Shown: piece after piece, positions 10,491-23,340 of the stretch
How positions within the stretch are numbered: the first letter of the stretch is position 1
Layout: the number at the start of each line of letters is the position of its first letter
Assembly (NCBI GenBank): GCA_963281255.1
Contig: OY725490.1
Coordinates: 6,014,001-6,078,000, forward strand
Reading direction: 5' to 3'
Source of the DNA: Aphrocallistes beatrix
Lineage: Eukaryota; Porifera; Hexactinellida; Sceptrulophora; Aphrocallistidae
Length of the DNA: 64,000 nucleotides
The notes under the pieces: model-generated
Database searches by the model: none
Told to the model about the DNA's origin: nothing
What the model saw: the letters and a program-made list of their open reading frames with translations, nothing else
Translations under genes and position numbers: made by a program

Positions 10491-12350
10491 CTAGTGTTCT
10501 GTATGAGTGCTGCTAGACTGGAATGGGTAGTCTGGGGAGAGAGTGTTGTCACGTCTCCCCATTAACAGGATATCGTCAGACATCTGGGACTTTAACAGCG
10601 GCTTAGAAAAGGATTCCACTATATCATGCTGGCTGCCGTCAAAACCTTGTGGGAGTAGGATGCTAGCCGGGAAATCGTGCTTAGAGAGTAGGTTGGGGTT
10701 GTCGTCATCAAGGGCTTGAGAGTAGGAGTTGGATACGGAAGGGTTTGTATCGAATTCGCTGCTGCAGGATTGGGAGATCTCTTCGCGTCGCTTGAAGCAG
10801 GCAGCTCTCGGGTTGAGATTTCGAACTCTCACCTCCCCCTCGAGGTTGTGGATCACGGAGAGTGCCTGCTGCAGGATGGTCAGTTTGGTCTGAGCCCTCT
10901 CGTTAGTGTGGTTAGCGCAGATGTCCCCCAGCTCTTTGAACGCGTAGTTTATGTCCCGCACCCGCACCCGCTCGCGCTCATTATTCGCCTTACGTCGCTG
11001 CTGCTCCTTTTTCAGTTTCTCTCCGATCTCGTCATCGGTCATGTCTCTGTCCAGCTTCTTCCCCTCGGAGGTGGGGGAGCCGTCTTCGGCTATGTAGCTC
11101 TCCTGGCTCGTCTTTAAGTCGCTGTAAATCACCTGGCGCGGGCTGGGGTACTGGTCGGCCAGGTTGAGGTTGGAGATGCTCGACGTGCTGTACTTCTTAG
11201 GGGAGGAGTAGCTCAGGTTAGAGGTTGGGTCGGATGCTATCACTAGTTTACTCTCCTCGCTAATCTCCACCACGTTGTTGGAAATCCGTGGTTCGTTCTG
11301 TTCAATATACTTGTTCAGCACCCGCAACGCCTCATCCAGGTCCTCGTCATTCTCAAGCACCTTGTCCAGTCCCTGCCCAGACACCGGATAGCGGACAGGA
11401 ACGATGTTGGGGTAGCCGGGCTTGTACGGCAGCTGAGTGGCGGGGTAGTGGAGGGAGCTGGTGCTCTGCGTGAGGCTGGGAGCCCTGGAGGCGAGGAGGG
11501 AGTTGGACTGCATGCTGTCGCAGGGGAGCGGGTAGTCGGAGAGAGGACTCTGGGTGGGATGCAGCAGGTCCTCACAGCTGCGGTGGAGCGGCAGTCCAGG
11601 GACGGAGGGCTGGTCCTGGACTGCGGTGTAGAAGGAGACAGGCTGCTGGTGAGGGTGCGGCTGCTGCTGACACGGACTCATCAGCTCTGAGCTCTTCTGG
11701 GAGGAGAGCTGGCTCTGCTGCAGAGGTGTCGAGGTGTATATCTGAGACCTGGAGGACCTGGAGGCGTGAGGCAGCGTGTTCCAGTGTGTGGAGAGAGGGA
11801 TGTGGGTGGGGAGAGATGAGGTGGGGTTTGAGTAAGTTCTCTGACTGAACGACTGATCCAGAGTTGAGCGGCTTTCCTTATGCGGGACAGACCTGGGATT
11901 GGAATCCTTGAAAGAACCCTCTCTCCTGATCTTAGTGGGGGAAATAATGTTAGAGGGGTCTGCGTTCTCCTGTATGGGCGGGTACATGTTATAATTACAC
12001 GCGATAGAAGGGTCCGTGCAACTACCGCTTCTCTTGATTATTCGGGACTGAGTTGGGTGCTCGTTCTGATTGCTGACTGACTGAGTCCGAGGGTTGGGAG
12101 ATTTCTTTCTTCTGAAAAGAGGAATGTAAATTTTCTTCTCCGGCGCGGAGAGTGAGTGTGCTAAGGGTTTATGTGTGATGTTTGGCTCTGGTCGCATACT
12201 CCATTCGTGAGGTGGCGGAGAATGCTTGGTTATCTGATCAGATTTTATGGACTCGACTCGTGGCTTGGATCCCTGAATTGGTATGCGCTCGATGATGATT
12301 GGAGGAGACTGGACTAAGCAGGATTTGTGATAGATATTTCCGCCATGCAT
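10491..12350 (-). CDS. Class I bHLH transcription factor (E-protein; TCF3/4/12/daughterless type)
   Basis: This encodes 619 residues from the ATG at 12350. The frame stays open to 12419, but that stretch overlaps a 52-nt intron (12421-12370, donor GTATGT, acceptor CATTTAG). The frame upstream of the splice is closed by a stop, so Met at 12350 ([11 protein letters not shown]) is the likely start and the intron is in the 5' UTR. Residues about 452-522 are the bHLH: basic [13 protein letters not shown], helix 1 AFKELGDIC, helix 2 [16 protein letters not shown], then the E-protein-specific tail VRERNLNP-like [16 protein letters not shown]. The long N-terminus is rich in Ser, Pro and Gln, as expected of an activation region. 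E-proteins bind CANNTG as homodimers or as partners of tissue-specific bHLH factors. The coding region is markedly more GC-rich than its surroundings. The bHLH is far from any transposon, and no lesions were seen. Confidence 0.92.
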   Translation of the reverse strand: MHGGNIYHKSCLVQSPPIIIERIPIQGSKPRVESIKSDQITKHSPPPHEWSMRPEPNITHKPLAHSLSAPEKKIYIPLFRRKKSPNPRTQSVSNQNEHPTQSRIIKRSGSCTDPSIACNYNMYPPIQENADPSNIISPTKIRREGSFKDSNPRSVPHKESRSTLDQSFSQRTYSNPTSSLPTHIPLSTHWNTLPHASRSSRSQIYTSTPLQQSQLSSQKSSELMSPCQQQPHPHQQPVSFYTAVQDQPSVPGLPLHRSCEDLLHPTQSPLSDYPLPCDSMQSNSLLASRAPSLTQSTSSLHYPATQLPYKPGYPNIVPVRYPVSGQGLDKVLENDEDLDEALRVLNKYIEQNEPRISNNVVEISEESKLVIASDPTSNLSYSSPKKYSTSSISNLNLADQYPSPRQVIYSDLKTSQESYIAEDGSPTSEGKKLDRDMTDDEIGEKLKKEQQRRKANNERERVRVRDINYAFKELGDICANHTNERAQTKLTILQQALSVIHNLEGEVRVRNLNPRAACFKRREEISQSCSSEFDTNPSVSNSYSQALDDDNPNLLSKHDFPASILLPQGFDGSQHDIVESFSKPLLKSQMSDDILLMGRRDNTLSPDYPFQSSSTHTEH

Positions 12351-12369
12351 TGTAGTGAATTGGGTAGGA

Positions 12370-12421
12370 CTAAATGGTTGTAAAGTGAATATTATCAAGA
12401 TAATATATTGAGTGCACATAC
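12370..12421 (-). other. 5'-UTR intron of the E-protein gene (52 nt)
   Basis: On the minus strand the intron runs from GTATGT (first base 12421) to CATTTAG (last base 12370). Its size matches the introns of the TRAF-like gene (61 nt) and the MNNL-like gene (56 nt). The exon upstream (from 12422) has an in-frame stop relative to the downstream frame, consistent with untranslated sequence. Confidence 0.65.
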
Positions 12422-12429
12422 CTAATTAG

Positions 12430-15400
12430 GAGATCTCTCCACCCACCAAGTTAACCATGGGTTCAGCGAACTTGTAAATTTCTTTGCTATAAAGCCTGAT
12501 TTTCTTAGTAGAAAGGGACATATCGCAAATCAAAATGGCTACATTAAATAAAATGATTTGGATTAAAACTAATTATAGAATGGGAGAAGTTAATTCAAAT
12601 GCGACATGATTCAGTTCTACCTGCGCGATACTGTACCATTTATGGCAGCGCAAAATAGTATATAAATAGAGTGATTGGAAGTTCTCAAAATTATTTTTAT
12701 AGAAAATAAAATTATGTCTAGTATTTAAACGGATGTTTTGATAAAGAAAAGTGATTATATCATAATTTTCTATGTTGAAAACTTGCGCAACGACTGTCGA
12801 ATACAGTGCTAATATATTCAATGAATAGGAAACAAAGCAGCTTTTGTTAGACCAACCTTGTGGTGTATTTCCATTAATTATCTATCAGAGAAAGAACGAA
12901 ACACACCCAAACAAAAATCAGATTATAAAATTAAATACATTCTTTATTCCACAATGAATATGAATACCTACCAGATATTCGCACAATGAATTCTTTTTCA
13001 AAGAATTGATGATAAATGACTGCCCTATACATAATAACATTCGCGTGGAGTAGATATATTTATAATGAGAAATACGAGTGCATAGTGAATTTTGGCGAGA
13101 CAGATTCAATTGAATATTTATATTCGTTTTAATAGGTCAATTTCGTGATGTGACCAAAAGCGAATTTTAGCTATCACGACATGTGACGTATTAGGTACAA
13201 GACAAATAAACAAATCAAAGGAAGATTAGATTTAAAACTTCTTGATAAATATGATATGTCTATTCACTCTGATGCGATGTAATACAATTACTGGTAATTA
13301 GATAAAATATGTGTTGTTGTGATTAGAGGAAAAGTCTACACTACGAACGCGTCTGAATATGAAATAAGCGTAGCTCCAGTCTAACAGTCTAGGAAGCAGA
13401 ATTAGAGCTTCGTAGCAATCTATCGAAATTTGATATAATAGGTATACTCGTTCGAGATTTATACTGTTGGTGGAGCAACTAGGAATTCAGGAATCAGAGA
13501 TGGCTCATTATGCAACTCCATAAAGTCTAAAGTTGCTCTAATAATCAAGGATAGTAACTCAAACTGTAAGAATTACTTTGTATATTCTAACTTTTATGTA
13601 AACATTAGAATTATTCATACTTCAAATACATTACAAGAACCGCTTTTGTTTATGATGGTAATTGGTCATGTCATTTAATATGCGAAGTTTCTTATAATTG
13701 GCATAAAGAAGAATAAGTAATGAGTTGAGAGTAAAAAGGACAAATCGAATGCATACCTACTAATTATTACAGTCAATTATCTGGACGCATAACTTCCCCT
13801 GGACATTTCCCATATCCCTGGAAGTGATTTTGTTAATTAAATATCTAAAAAATAAATCACTCGCTCTGTTCGTTTGCAAAACCTTATATTCGAATTTATT
13901 GTCATGATTTTCTCACCTCCAACCATCTAAGAATGTAGTTTGAATACGAATAATCTAATGATGAACCGTCCAGATGGTGAATGGAAGTGTGTGCATGGAT
14001 TCCCAAGATGCATTGATAAATTACCAAGTTTGGTTGTTCAAATATATTATTTAAAACATTGTGGGCATGAATAATAAACTAGTGAACATTCTTCATCTAA
14101 TTAGTTAGCCAAATACGAATAAACTAAAGAGGGACTGTCGAAATGATAATTAAGAGTGAGCCACAAAGAATCTCGCATTAATAATAAAACGAAAAAATAA
14201 GTTGTGCAATTAATTATTAAATCCTTGTGGCACGAATAATTATCCAAAAATGAACAGGGAATTAACTTAACTACCCACAACACGAATAGTCTAAGGAGGG
14301 ATATGAAGTGATGAATATTTAAGTGTTCAGGGATTCCCAGACACAAGAATAAACAAAGAAAATTCTCGCAGGCCAAACTGTAGGATTAAATAATTAATAT
14401 GTTATCAATAAATTATGTATGATGAAGTTGTTGACAAGATATACTTGCTCCAAATAAAAATCCCTGGACAAAAGGAGTAAATTTGTGGATGTCTGGAGAT
14501 AGAGGAAGAAATCCCTGGATGATGGTTGGTAGGTATTGGCAGGAATGTGCATTTCTAATAGAGAAACAAAGAAACAGTAACGTACTTTGAGTCCATGATC
14601 AACAAGATAGTTTTGTCCGGTAGTGATATAGATGCTCGTAGATGTAGTACGATTATTCGAAGAAATTATTATCAAACCTCATCTTACTTGTTCTGTGAAA
14701 TATTAGATTTCATTATAAATTTAAGGCGATCAAATTTGTACTACAAAATTTAACTGATTTGCCTACAAATTTTTGTCATCAACATATTCAGCTTTATCTG
14801 ATCAATTTACTTGTAAAGAGCATTGAGTGGGTGTGATGTTATTCTGTTAATTAAAAAGGAAAAAATTTTTATCACACAGCATTTATTAACAAGAATAAGG
14901 ATGATCGCATCTTAATTGGACAAAATATGCACAAAAAAGAATCTTTGAAAATGTGACAACTGTGCATTATCTGCTTGGAAGAGATATCTGGTTTAATCTG
15001 AAATTTTCTTTTAGAGCCGTTATAAGCATTGCAATGTTCTAAGCCAGGCCTTCCCAAATGGCGGGACGCGGGATCTTTCCATATGACGCGTAGAATATTT
15101 ATTGAAAATTTCATCCACCCATAATCAGTAGTAGCTTAGCAGGGGGGCATGCCTCTTACAAATATAGTTATAAATTTGCTTTCTATTTTTAGTCTTGATT
15201 TTTATGCACCAAAATGATGGAATAACATGATTAATTAGATTAATGTTATTGCTCCATCGATGGTTAGAATAGCTGTAGATCGATATTTCAGCATCTAAGA
15301 TTTGAAAGTTTCTGGGGGATCACCTTATTTGCTCGCTTCGCTCGTTCAGGACTCCAATCCTAAAGCCTGGCTACACATTAACGCTGGACTTCTACGTAAT

Positions 15401-16519
15401 TCTAGGACAGTCGAAATTAAATTAGCCCCAAAATTAAAATCTCTGGAGCCGCTTTTAGATTATTATATTGACCATATTTAGAGTTGATTTTTCATTTCCC
15501 TAGCGACGGCAAGAACGTGACAACATTCCGATCTCCAAATTTGGCCCGAACCATATCGAGTGACCCCTTCTTCTCGGCTATGTCCATTGAGTACGAATAT
15601 GCTGTAAACACTCCAAATAATGTTTTCTTGCTCATAAATACGTATTATGACAGGCGGCTGGCGGAATAGTGGCCAATTATAATTTCGCATTTAAGAGTTC
15701 AGTGTCAGGAGGGGTTTGGCTGGGGTGACACATCTGTTAAATCAGGCCTGCCCAGCATAACATATGGCCCGCGGGCCAAATTTGGTCCGCAGACAGATTT
15801 TCCTGGTCCGCGATCGATGGGATACCCATTCACACTTCCTTGGATATTTTCTGGTGTCTAATATAGAATTTTTCCACTATTCTACGGAGTGTGAAATACG
15901 TAGTATGTATCTTCAGTACGTATCTAAATAACGATTTAGTTATTACATTAGTTATTACACTTTTCTATTGCGTCCCGCTTTTAGCATTGTTCAGGTTGGC
16001 ATGTATGAACACATGACTTATGGAACTCAAAATGCACTTATCCTGGAACATAGGAACCGGGAAATATCATATTTGGGTACAAATCACAATGACACATTTG
16101 GTTCTGATAAGGTTCTATTTCATAATTTAGAAATGTAATAATGACTTGTATGAATGAATTATAAAGAAAATACTCTAAATGCATTTAGATAGTTACCTAC
16201 ACTAACTCTAATGTCTGAAATGCCCGATTGTGCTGTGAGCGAGGCCGCAAAGCGGACAAGTGCGAATGATCGAACAAAGGCGGCAATGCACTGGGCTCAA
16301 AGAGTTCGTAGTTATTAAAATTTTGCACTTAGTAAGGTTAAAAAATGTGTAAAAGAATGTATTTTAACAAAATACAAATACTTCTCCAAGTTTTAGAGTA
16401 CAATAATACAAACAATTTAAATAAAAAGTATAAAGTATTTAAATACATCAAAAATATATTAAATTAAACAGAGTCTGGATAAAATAGGATGTTCTAACAA
16501 GAAAACAGACAGTGCCATT
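12430..16519. other. Long AT-rich intergenic region, almost no recognisable content
   Basis: No gene, RNA gene or complete mobile element was found in about 4 kb. Two lone hAT-like termini are visible (CAGGCCTTCCCAAATGG near 15047 and CAGGCCTGCCCAGCATAAC at 15743) without partners. From about 15900 the sequence is the 3' flank shared by the NHL gene copies: the block around 16210-16340, with GCTGTGAGCGAGGCCG, recurs near 34770 and, decayed, near 21650, 41900 and 60300. Confidence 0.4.
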
Positions 16520-16782
16520 CAGGGTCGGATCCAGGATTTTCTAAGGGGGGGGGCACAGAGCCTTTGACAGGTTTTCACCCAACGAAATATTTTTGGACTT
16601 TGATTCTAATATCGAATACAGTATAATATTTAATAACATCCGTTTGTCATCATTATTTTTACCAAATATTTTCCAAATATATCATCCAACTTCCGTATTT
16701 GCGGGTTTGAATGTGAAAATATTTAATGTAGTAACTTTTCAGGGGGGGGCACGTGCCCCCTGTGCCCCCCTAAATCCGCCAC
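16520..16782. mobile_element. hAT MITE in the 3' flank of NHL copy A
   Basis: The left end is CAGGGTCGGATCCAGG and the right end is the complement of GTGGCGGATTTAGGGG, with G-rich inner borders. It is flanked by TGCCATT at 16513-16519 and 16783-16789. The same flank without the insert is seen at 35035-35060 and 61870-61890. Confidence 0.8.
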
Positions 16783-17034
16783 TGCCATTTTCGAGTCGAT
16801 TCTTATTCTGAATCAATTTTCAATATCTGTTAAGAAATCAATTAATATCATAATAATGCAGACAAATCAATGTCAAAATTTCCTAATTAGAGTTAGCTCT
16901 TAGTCTATGTCACAAATACCAAAAGGATTTAGGATACAAACATATAATACAAGCCATACTACAGACTACTAAGGTGCTAACTAAGATAGTCAATGAATGC
17001 AAGAATGACAATAAATGTTTCGCATAAAATACTG

Positions 17035-18265
17035 TCAAAAGATAGCAATTGCTTTAGAACCGCTCTTGAAGGATAATACGATACTTCCGTCTCTACCAAT
17101 ATCAATGCCATATGGCTCTGTCAGACCAAATTCAGTGAAAGAGACTGAGTGAATGAGATCTCCTTCTGGAGATAAGATGAAGAGAGAGTTGTTACGATAA
17201 TCTGTGATGAGAAAGTTCAATTGAGAATCAAAGCTGAAATGACAAATATCATCAGAAAGGAGTGGAAGCTTTGGAATAGTCTTCAGGAGTTGATCTGTTT
17301 TAGAGAATAGTTTAATAACACCAGTCTTCTCTACAATGTAGATTGTATTATTTCTCACTCGCAAACAATAAGAATGGTCTATTGCGTTTTTAGCCATAAT
17401 TCTTTTGAATTTAAGATTTAAATCAAACACAGAAATACGTTTATTCCGATACTCAACAACAAATAATTCTTCTTTATCGATATCGAGACCATATGGACTA
17501 TCTAATCTACCAGATTTAGATCCTTGAGAGGTGTTAGAATTTTTCAAAAGATTAAAAGTATTCAAACACCATTTTGATATGAAACATCCATAATCTGAAA
17601 TGTAAATAGAAATATCAAAAATAACAATCTTCCATGGCTTCAGTAGAATATCTTCACCAAACTCAGACAAATAATCTCCTTCCAAACTCCAAACTTGAAT
17701 ACGAGAATTAGACTTATCAACAATAAATATTCTTTGATTATCATTATCAATTACAACACCTCTAGGATTAGTGAACTCTCCCTTTTCCATTCCCAAATGT
17801 ACCAAACACTTTCACAGGTTTAGAGAGTTGAGTCTAATTCCTGACTAGCACATTGTCAGTCTCTTTACTCAAAGATCCGAATTTGGAAATCTTTGAATTC
17901 AAATCATTTCTGTCACAAACAAATCGAACTTGTGGATAATGGAGTTTCTGTCCTTTCGCACTAATCTCGTTACTTAGATCAGCAATTCCCTTTTCCATTG
18001 AGGTTCTAGCTTTATTTAATTTTAACGTAGCTAGGAATTGTTCCACCTCAGTTCGTTCTCTCTTAATCTCTTCTAAAGATTGGATACAGCTAGTTCGTGT
18101 TCTGTTGAACTCTTCTTCCCATTGGTTCAGCTGTGTCAGGAGAACTTCTCTCCTCTCATTCACTTTCTCTATCAGAGAATGGAATAGCTCTTCTATTTCT
18201 CTCCTCACTCTCTGGAACACATTCTCTCTATCGGGATCAGGAAGTTCTACCAAACGTGTAGCCAT
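17035..18265 (-). pseudogene. Coiled-coil/NHL protein, copy A (nonsense codon plus 1-nt insertion)
   Basis: It starts at the ATG at 18265 (MATRLVELPDPDREN). The coiled-coil half is intact to about residue 143, where the TAT of NYTQLS has become TAG near 17835. About 50 bases later an extra G in the GGAAAAGG run (near 17790) shifts the frame. The NHL propeller is then open to the normal C-terminus (SGSKAIAIF) at 17035. Two independent lesions make this a recent pseudogene. The 5' flank (TCTAAATTCCAG before the ATG) is conserved with C, D and E. Confidence 0.85.
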
Positions 18266-18683
18266 CTGGAATTTAGACTTCAACTTTCTCGATTAGAATT
18301 TGAATAAAATGGAAGCTAAATTGTTACAGTATAAATAGGTAAGATTTGTATTGTTAAAACATAAAATGTCGACCACTGGACATATAATGCAAGAGCTGAA
18401 CACACAGCACTCGATGTGAATATTAATGTGCTGCATTTTATAAACTAAATAACTACTCTAGGGGTCCGAATAAACAGGACCAGTCAGGTTAAACTTGATC
18501 CGGGGGACCAGTTTTGGCTGCAAACTGGTTATCCTAGCTAAATTTGGACCGGAAACACAGTTTTAGCTGCTAAATTTGGTTGTTAAATTTGGTCCGGGTG
18601 ACTTTTTAGTGCAGTTTCTGTAGAGAGATGCCCTTCTGGCAAAGAAGGCATACCACGCCCGTCCATATGTATGTATATATCCA

Positions 18684-19083
18684 TTGACGGACGATTCGTC
18701 GCATGGACAATTCGTTGCTGGACATTTCATCCTCTGAATACTGTTACCAGACAATGTGTAGCGGAATATTCATCTCTGTTTCACGGGAATTTCGCCTCAT
18801 TAGAGACTAAATAAACTGGTACTAATGTTAAAGAACGGAAGTTGAGGTTTTTGGAGTGGAATATGTTTTGGAAAAAAGGGTGAAAATGAGGGCTTTTGAT
18901 TAAGAAATGAGTAGGTGCGAAAGGGGTATTTCAGGGGACGAAAATTTCGCGTGACGAAAATCCCAGGGACGAAAGTTCCGCTACCCGTTGTCCCGTAACT
19001 AATGTTTAGATGACTAGATGAAATGTTCGTGCGACGAAATGTCCATGCGACGAATTGTCTATGCGACGAATTGTCCGCCATTC
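18684..19083. mobile_element. Mutator-like MITE (400 bp) with an 11-bp duplicated flank
   Basis: This is present in block 1 only. It is flanked by GTATATATCCA at 18673-18683 and 19084-19094; block 2 has the empty site at 36820-36835. The ends are inverted repeats of about 40 bp or more, made of short units (ATTCGTCGCATGGACAATTCG-like, e.g. TCGTCGCATGGACA) that repeat several times at the right end. TSD length and long repetitive ends fit MULEs. No transposase. Confidence 0.75.
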
Positions 19084-19094
19084 GTATATATCCA

Positions 19095-21059
19095 CGTACG
19101 CCGCTACTGCGAAATTTAACAGTTTGATTTTTACCAAATTTCGCATATATCTCATTATGGTGTAAGTGTTCATCGTCAATATTTTTACGAAAAAAACTGT
19201 AGAATGGCATTTATATGGCTTCAGTGCCATAGAAAATGGCTGGGAGACATCCGCGATATCGGGGACACTGTGTCCCCTATGGGCATTCTACGTTAAAGAT
19301 ATAAGTAGTCGCCTGAGTTGCACTATCGGTCTACCGACAGACATCTTTTATTAAAACCTTATTATCAATACCAGCGATTTTTGAGAAAATTTCATCGGTC
19401 AATATTTAAATTTGACCAAGGGTGCCAGAATGACTCCCACCGGATTTTGCACTTACATAGCCCATTTATCGCTTTCAGTCAGAAATCGTATTAGCACGTG
19501 ACTTCACAATTATGCCTAAATGTGGTCAAGTTCTCTTCGACTCTAGTAGGATCATATTACAGGGCTGTAGAGAGGGGAGGGTCCGGAAATAGGATATTTT
19601 GGTAAAATGACAATGAACATTTGGATTTGATGAGGTTTTAATTTGGAAATGTAAAATGACTCGCATTGATGAATTATAAATAAGATACGCTATAATTGCA
19701 AATAGATAGAGTTATCTGCAATAACTAGAGTCTAAATGCCCGAATGTGCCGTGAACCAACAAATGTAATCCGAACAAAGTCCGCAATGCTATTTCATTTT
19801 TTTTCTTTAAAAAAAGAAAGTTCTTGAACTTACAGGGTGGGTCTAAGTTCTGTCCCTAGCATAATTGGGTATATTTTTCCACCACTCCCATCATCTTAGT
19901 TATTATCATGATTATCTATTGTAGATAGAATATTCTGAACGATTTTATGAGAGTTTATTCAATCTAGGACCTTGAACTACAACTTGCAGGACTTTTTAAG
20001 TTTGTGAAGATAAAATGTGTCGCGGGTCGCAGCTAAAATCGAGAATATGGGCCCACTGCTTTCCTAATTATCCCTCTAAATAGACTCCTTACATTCTGGA
20101 TAAATTTAGCTCAGACATTTCCACCAAACATACAAAAGTTATATAGAGGTAAATTAGATACAGATCTAAATATATTGGCAATCATTGGTTATGATCTTTT
20201 GATGATATGAAAAAAGTATCATTTTGAGGTATTGTCCAAATGGACCTGTTTCAACTTCTTCTATAGAACTAAGTTTAATGGACTTCTTTGATACTTTTGT
20301 AATGGCAAACGATTTCGGGCGCTAATCCATCACCGAATATGGATGCTGAAGAGATAGTTGGGAAAGCAGTCGACCCATATTCTCGATTTTAGCTGCGGCA
20401 CGGGACACATTTTCTTCACACACTTTGACCAGAAAATTGTAGTTCAAAATTCTTGATTGGATAAACTCTCACAAAATCGTTCAGAATATTCTATCTACAA
20501 TAGATAATAATTATAATGACTAATATTATGGGAGCGGTGGAAATATATACCCAATTATGCTAGGGACAGAACACCCTACCCTGTAAGTTCAAAAATAATA
20601 AAAAAATGGCTAATATTAAGATTATATTGAGAATCGTTCTTAATCAGAGGCACGAAACTTCCTGAGGTAAGTCTTTCCACGACGAAGTGAACTAAACGAC
20701 CGCTCGTTAACAGTATTAGTTGCCGACATTACCAAGATTAGCTGTACTAAGGTTCAGACCTCAGACAGCAAGCATTTCTCGAGTCCAGAAAGTTCCCTCA
20801 GGTACTGTAAAGAAGATTTGTCGATCCAGTGTTGAACAATCTCAGGGAAATTAATGTATTAAATACTAACTTCATTTCTTTTCGGTGTCTTTCTCCTGCG
20901 CGGCAAAACTGGTTCCTCAACCCCGATATCGCTGCCCATTCTTATAGCCTTGGCTCAGAGAAGCTTCAAGTTTTCTTCAGTTCCAACATTTTGCAGAGTC
21001 TGCACTGTCATTGCAGTAACCTTCTGGCCTTTAGAAGCTGACATGCGTGGTGTTTGGAG
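19095..21059. other. Duplicated spacer sequence without genes
   Basis: All of it has a counterpart in block 2. The interval near 19960-20480 holds an inverted repeat pair: the GTTTGTGAAGATAAAATGTG...GGGCCCACTGC region is mirrored at 20345-20475. Another foldback-like relic is therefore likely. The stretch 20830-21040 has an open frame conserved at 41090-41300, but no domain could be recognised in either strand. Confidence 0.4.
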
Positions 21060-21402
21060 CAGAGTTGCACGCGGGCCGAAATTTGTAACCGCGGCACGCA
21101 ACTAAATTATTCGGCCCGCATAAATATTTTTGGCCCGCTTTGTAAGTTACTAACTATAGAGAGACACTAAGGGTATCCTTTTATGGTAGTGAGTTTCTGC
21201 AAACACAAATAAGTGGAAACTAACAAAGTTCATTTACGTAAGTATTCCTTAATTGGTACCTCGTGACAATTAAAAAACATCGTCTCGGTTGTCATCGCGG
21301 GGAGTACTGCCAAGATTTCCGGTCCACGGATCCCGCAAACTATTATATTCGGCCCGCACAGCCCGCGGGCCGATGAGAAAAGTCGGCCCGCGTGCAACTC
21401 TG
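21060..21402. mobile_element. hAT-like MITE (343 bp) rich in GGCCCGC
   Basis: The termini CAGAGTTGCACGCGGGCCGA are inverted repeats. The flanking octamers GTTTGGAG and GTCAGGAG match at 6 of 8 positions. The orthologous insertion is at 41317-41648 in block 2, so it predates the segmental duplication. Confidence 0.75.
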
Positions 21403-22129
21403 GTCAGGAGAACAGCTTATTAACTATTAAAATGTCGATCGACAGAAACTGATAGTGCAGCTAAAGGAACGTGAAATGTGAATATCGAAATACATCGGGA
21501 AATAATCATTTTTAATTTTAGAGCATTCCAAGCGTGAAATTTGAAATATTACATTGAAATAGCACAACAAATGCATTTTTTAAAAGGTGTTCATTATACG
21601 TCCTAATTTAGAAATGTGATATTGACTTGCATGAATGAATTAAAATAAAGAATGTGATGTGAGTGAGGCTTCCAAAGGGTCGTAGTTATTAGAAAATGGA
21701 GCTTAGTAAGGTTCAAAAAAGTGTTTAAGAATGTATTTAACAAAAAACAAATAAATCTCCAAGTATTAGAGTATAATACAAATATACTTTCAATAAAAAG
21801 TGGAAAGCAGGGCCGGTGAGAGAAAGGGGGATGTTTGGATAAGGGGGGTGTCGAGTTTATGAGTTTATTTTAGAATTTCTATAATTACATAGATAAAGTT
21901 ATTTATCTCCGACAATTAGTGACCACCTTTCCATATTTCACAATAAATTATTGATTATATTTCATTGATTGAAACCACCTTATGATTCCAATGTTACACA
22001 ATAATTATATTTCATTGACTAAAACCACATTATGAATTCATAAGCTACTTTAATAATCTAATGATAATTGTTTGAAATTATATTCATAATCGAAATATTT
22101 TGCTACCTACCACCCACTGAAATTCATCA

Positions 22130-23090
22130 AAGCTTATTGAAATAGTTTTGGATAAGATTATCACTGATGCGATTGATATTGTTGTAGTAAAGGAGTATCA
22201 GAGGACAGAGAAAATACTGCTATTTGTGAATTGCAGAAGGAATAACCGACATTGGATCCTTTATTAAATGAGCATATTTCGGAGACTACGAGGATATGGT
22301 GAGTGCTGGGCCTCAACCCAAACAATCAGTCTTCCAGATGCCACAGGCCTTCACAACGCAGAAATATCAAAAGAGAGGAAACTATTGCAGAGTCATCGAT
22401 GCTGTTTTGTTTTTAGGTGAAAGAGGTCTTTTCTTCAGGAAAATACAAATGTTCTTGGCGATGTCCATAATTTCAATTTCCTAGGAATAATTGAAATTCT
22501 ATCTCATTATGATCCAGTTATTCATGAACATTTTACAAATTATAAGAATCTCAAAATCTCAAAAACGGAAGGAATGTCAGACCCACCACTTAAGGATTCT
22601 CAAAATGAGCTTATCCATTTATGTGATGACAAAGTTCGCCGTTACATCCGAAATGATCCAAATTTGAGCAAAACACCTTCATTTTAAGATATTTGACCCT
22701 GGATCAGGATAAATACATTATTTGTGAAGGATTTTTCACTTTTATTGATGACTTTGGTAAAACTGGTTCAGAAATCGATACAATGATATTATTATTTCTA
22801 ACAGAAAAAAATATATTCAAAGGTTGCAGGGCTATGATCATACAAGCAATACTCGTATGTCAGGAAGGTAGAATGGAGTTATTCATGTATTTTCTCACCA
22901 TGTGGATGTCATAGTGTAAACTTGTGTGGTGCCAAATCAGCTGTATGTTGTAAGGATGCGGTACTATCTTTTGGAAAAATTCAAAATATTTATAGCATAT
23001 TTGCATCTAGTCAAAGATGTGTAATTCTTGTCCATATTATTGGAGTTTCGCTCCATGGTTAATCTCATACGAGGGGGACTGAGAGAATTA
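22130..23090 (+). pseudogene. hAT transposase relic, TTF/DUF4371 (ZMYM-like) type, copy 1
   Basis: Shifted frames encode recognisable pieces in order: LGDVHNFNFLGIIEILSHYD (about 22455-22520), then FIDDFGKTGSEIDTMI, then a QGYDHTSN-like motif, then CGCHSVNLCGAKSA (about 22900) and SFGKIQNIYSIFASS (about 22980). This is the order in DUF4371-containing hAT transposases. Stops and frameshifts are frequent. The N-terminal TTF zinc finger is missing here but remains in the block 2 copy. Confidence 0.75.
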
Positions 23091-23220
23091 AAACTGTCTC
23101 TCTTTTACGAAGAATTTACCAGGAATCACCTTAGTTCTAAATAAATTACTCGAGCTTAATCTAACGGCATAAAAAGTTAGAATATAGAAGAAGTCTCTTA
23201 ATTTATTCTATATTCTAACT

Positions 23221-23332
23221 CAGTGGTTCCCAACCTGGGGTCCATGGACCCCTTAGTGGTCCACAGGATTCGAAATTTTATATTACGGTTAATAGGAGGG
23301 GGTCCACAGTCTAAATAGGTTGAAAACCGCTG
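23221..23332. mobile_element. hAT MITE (112 bp), perfect TSD TTCTAACT
   Basis: The left end is CAGTGGTTCCCAACC and the right end is the complement of CAGCGGTTTTCAACC. It is flanked by TTCTAACT at 23213-23220 and 23333-23340. The ends match the ZBED-type hAT at 43226-45163, which is a plausible source of transposase. Confidence 0.88.
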
Positions 23333-23340
23333 TTCTAACT

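Noticed and set aside
10716-11690. Several plus-strand and alternative-frame open frames across the bHLH gene
   Set aside because: They are shadows of the GC-rich E-protein coding sequence; none has domain features.
14101-14675. Two adjacent minus-strand frames of about 90 codons with hydrophobic stretches
   Set aside because: Strong AT bias makes such frames expected; no splice-supported continuation or motif.
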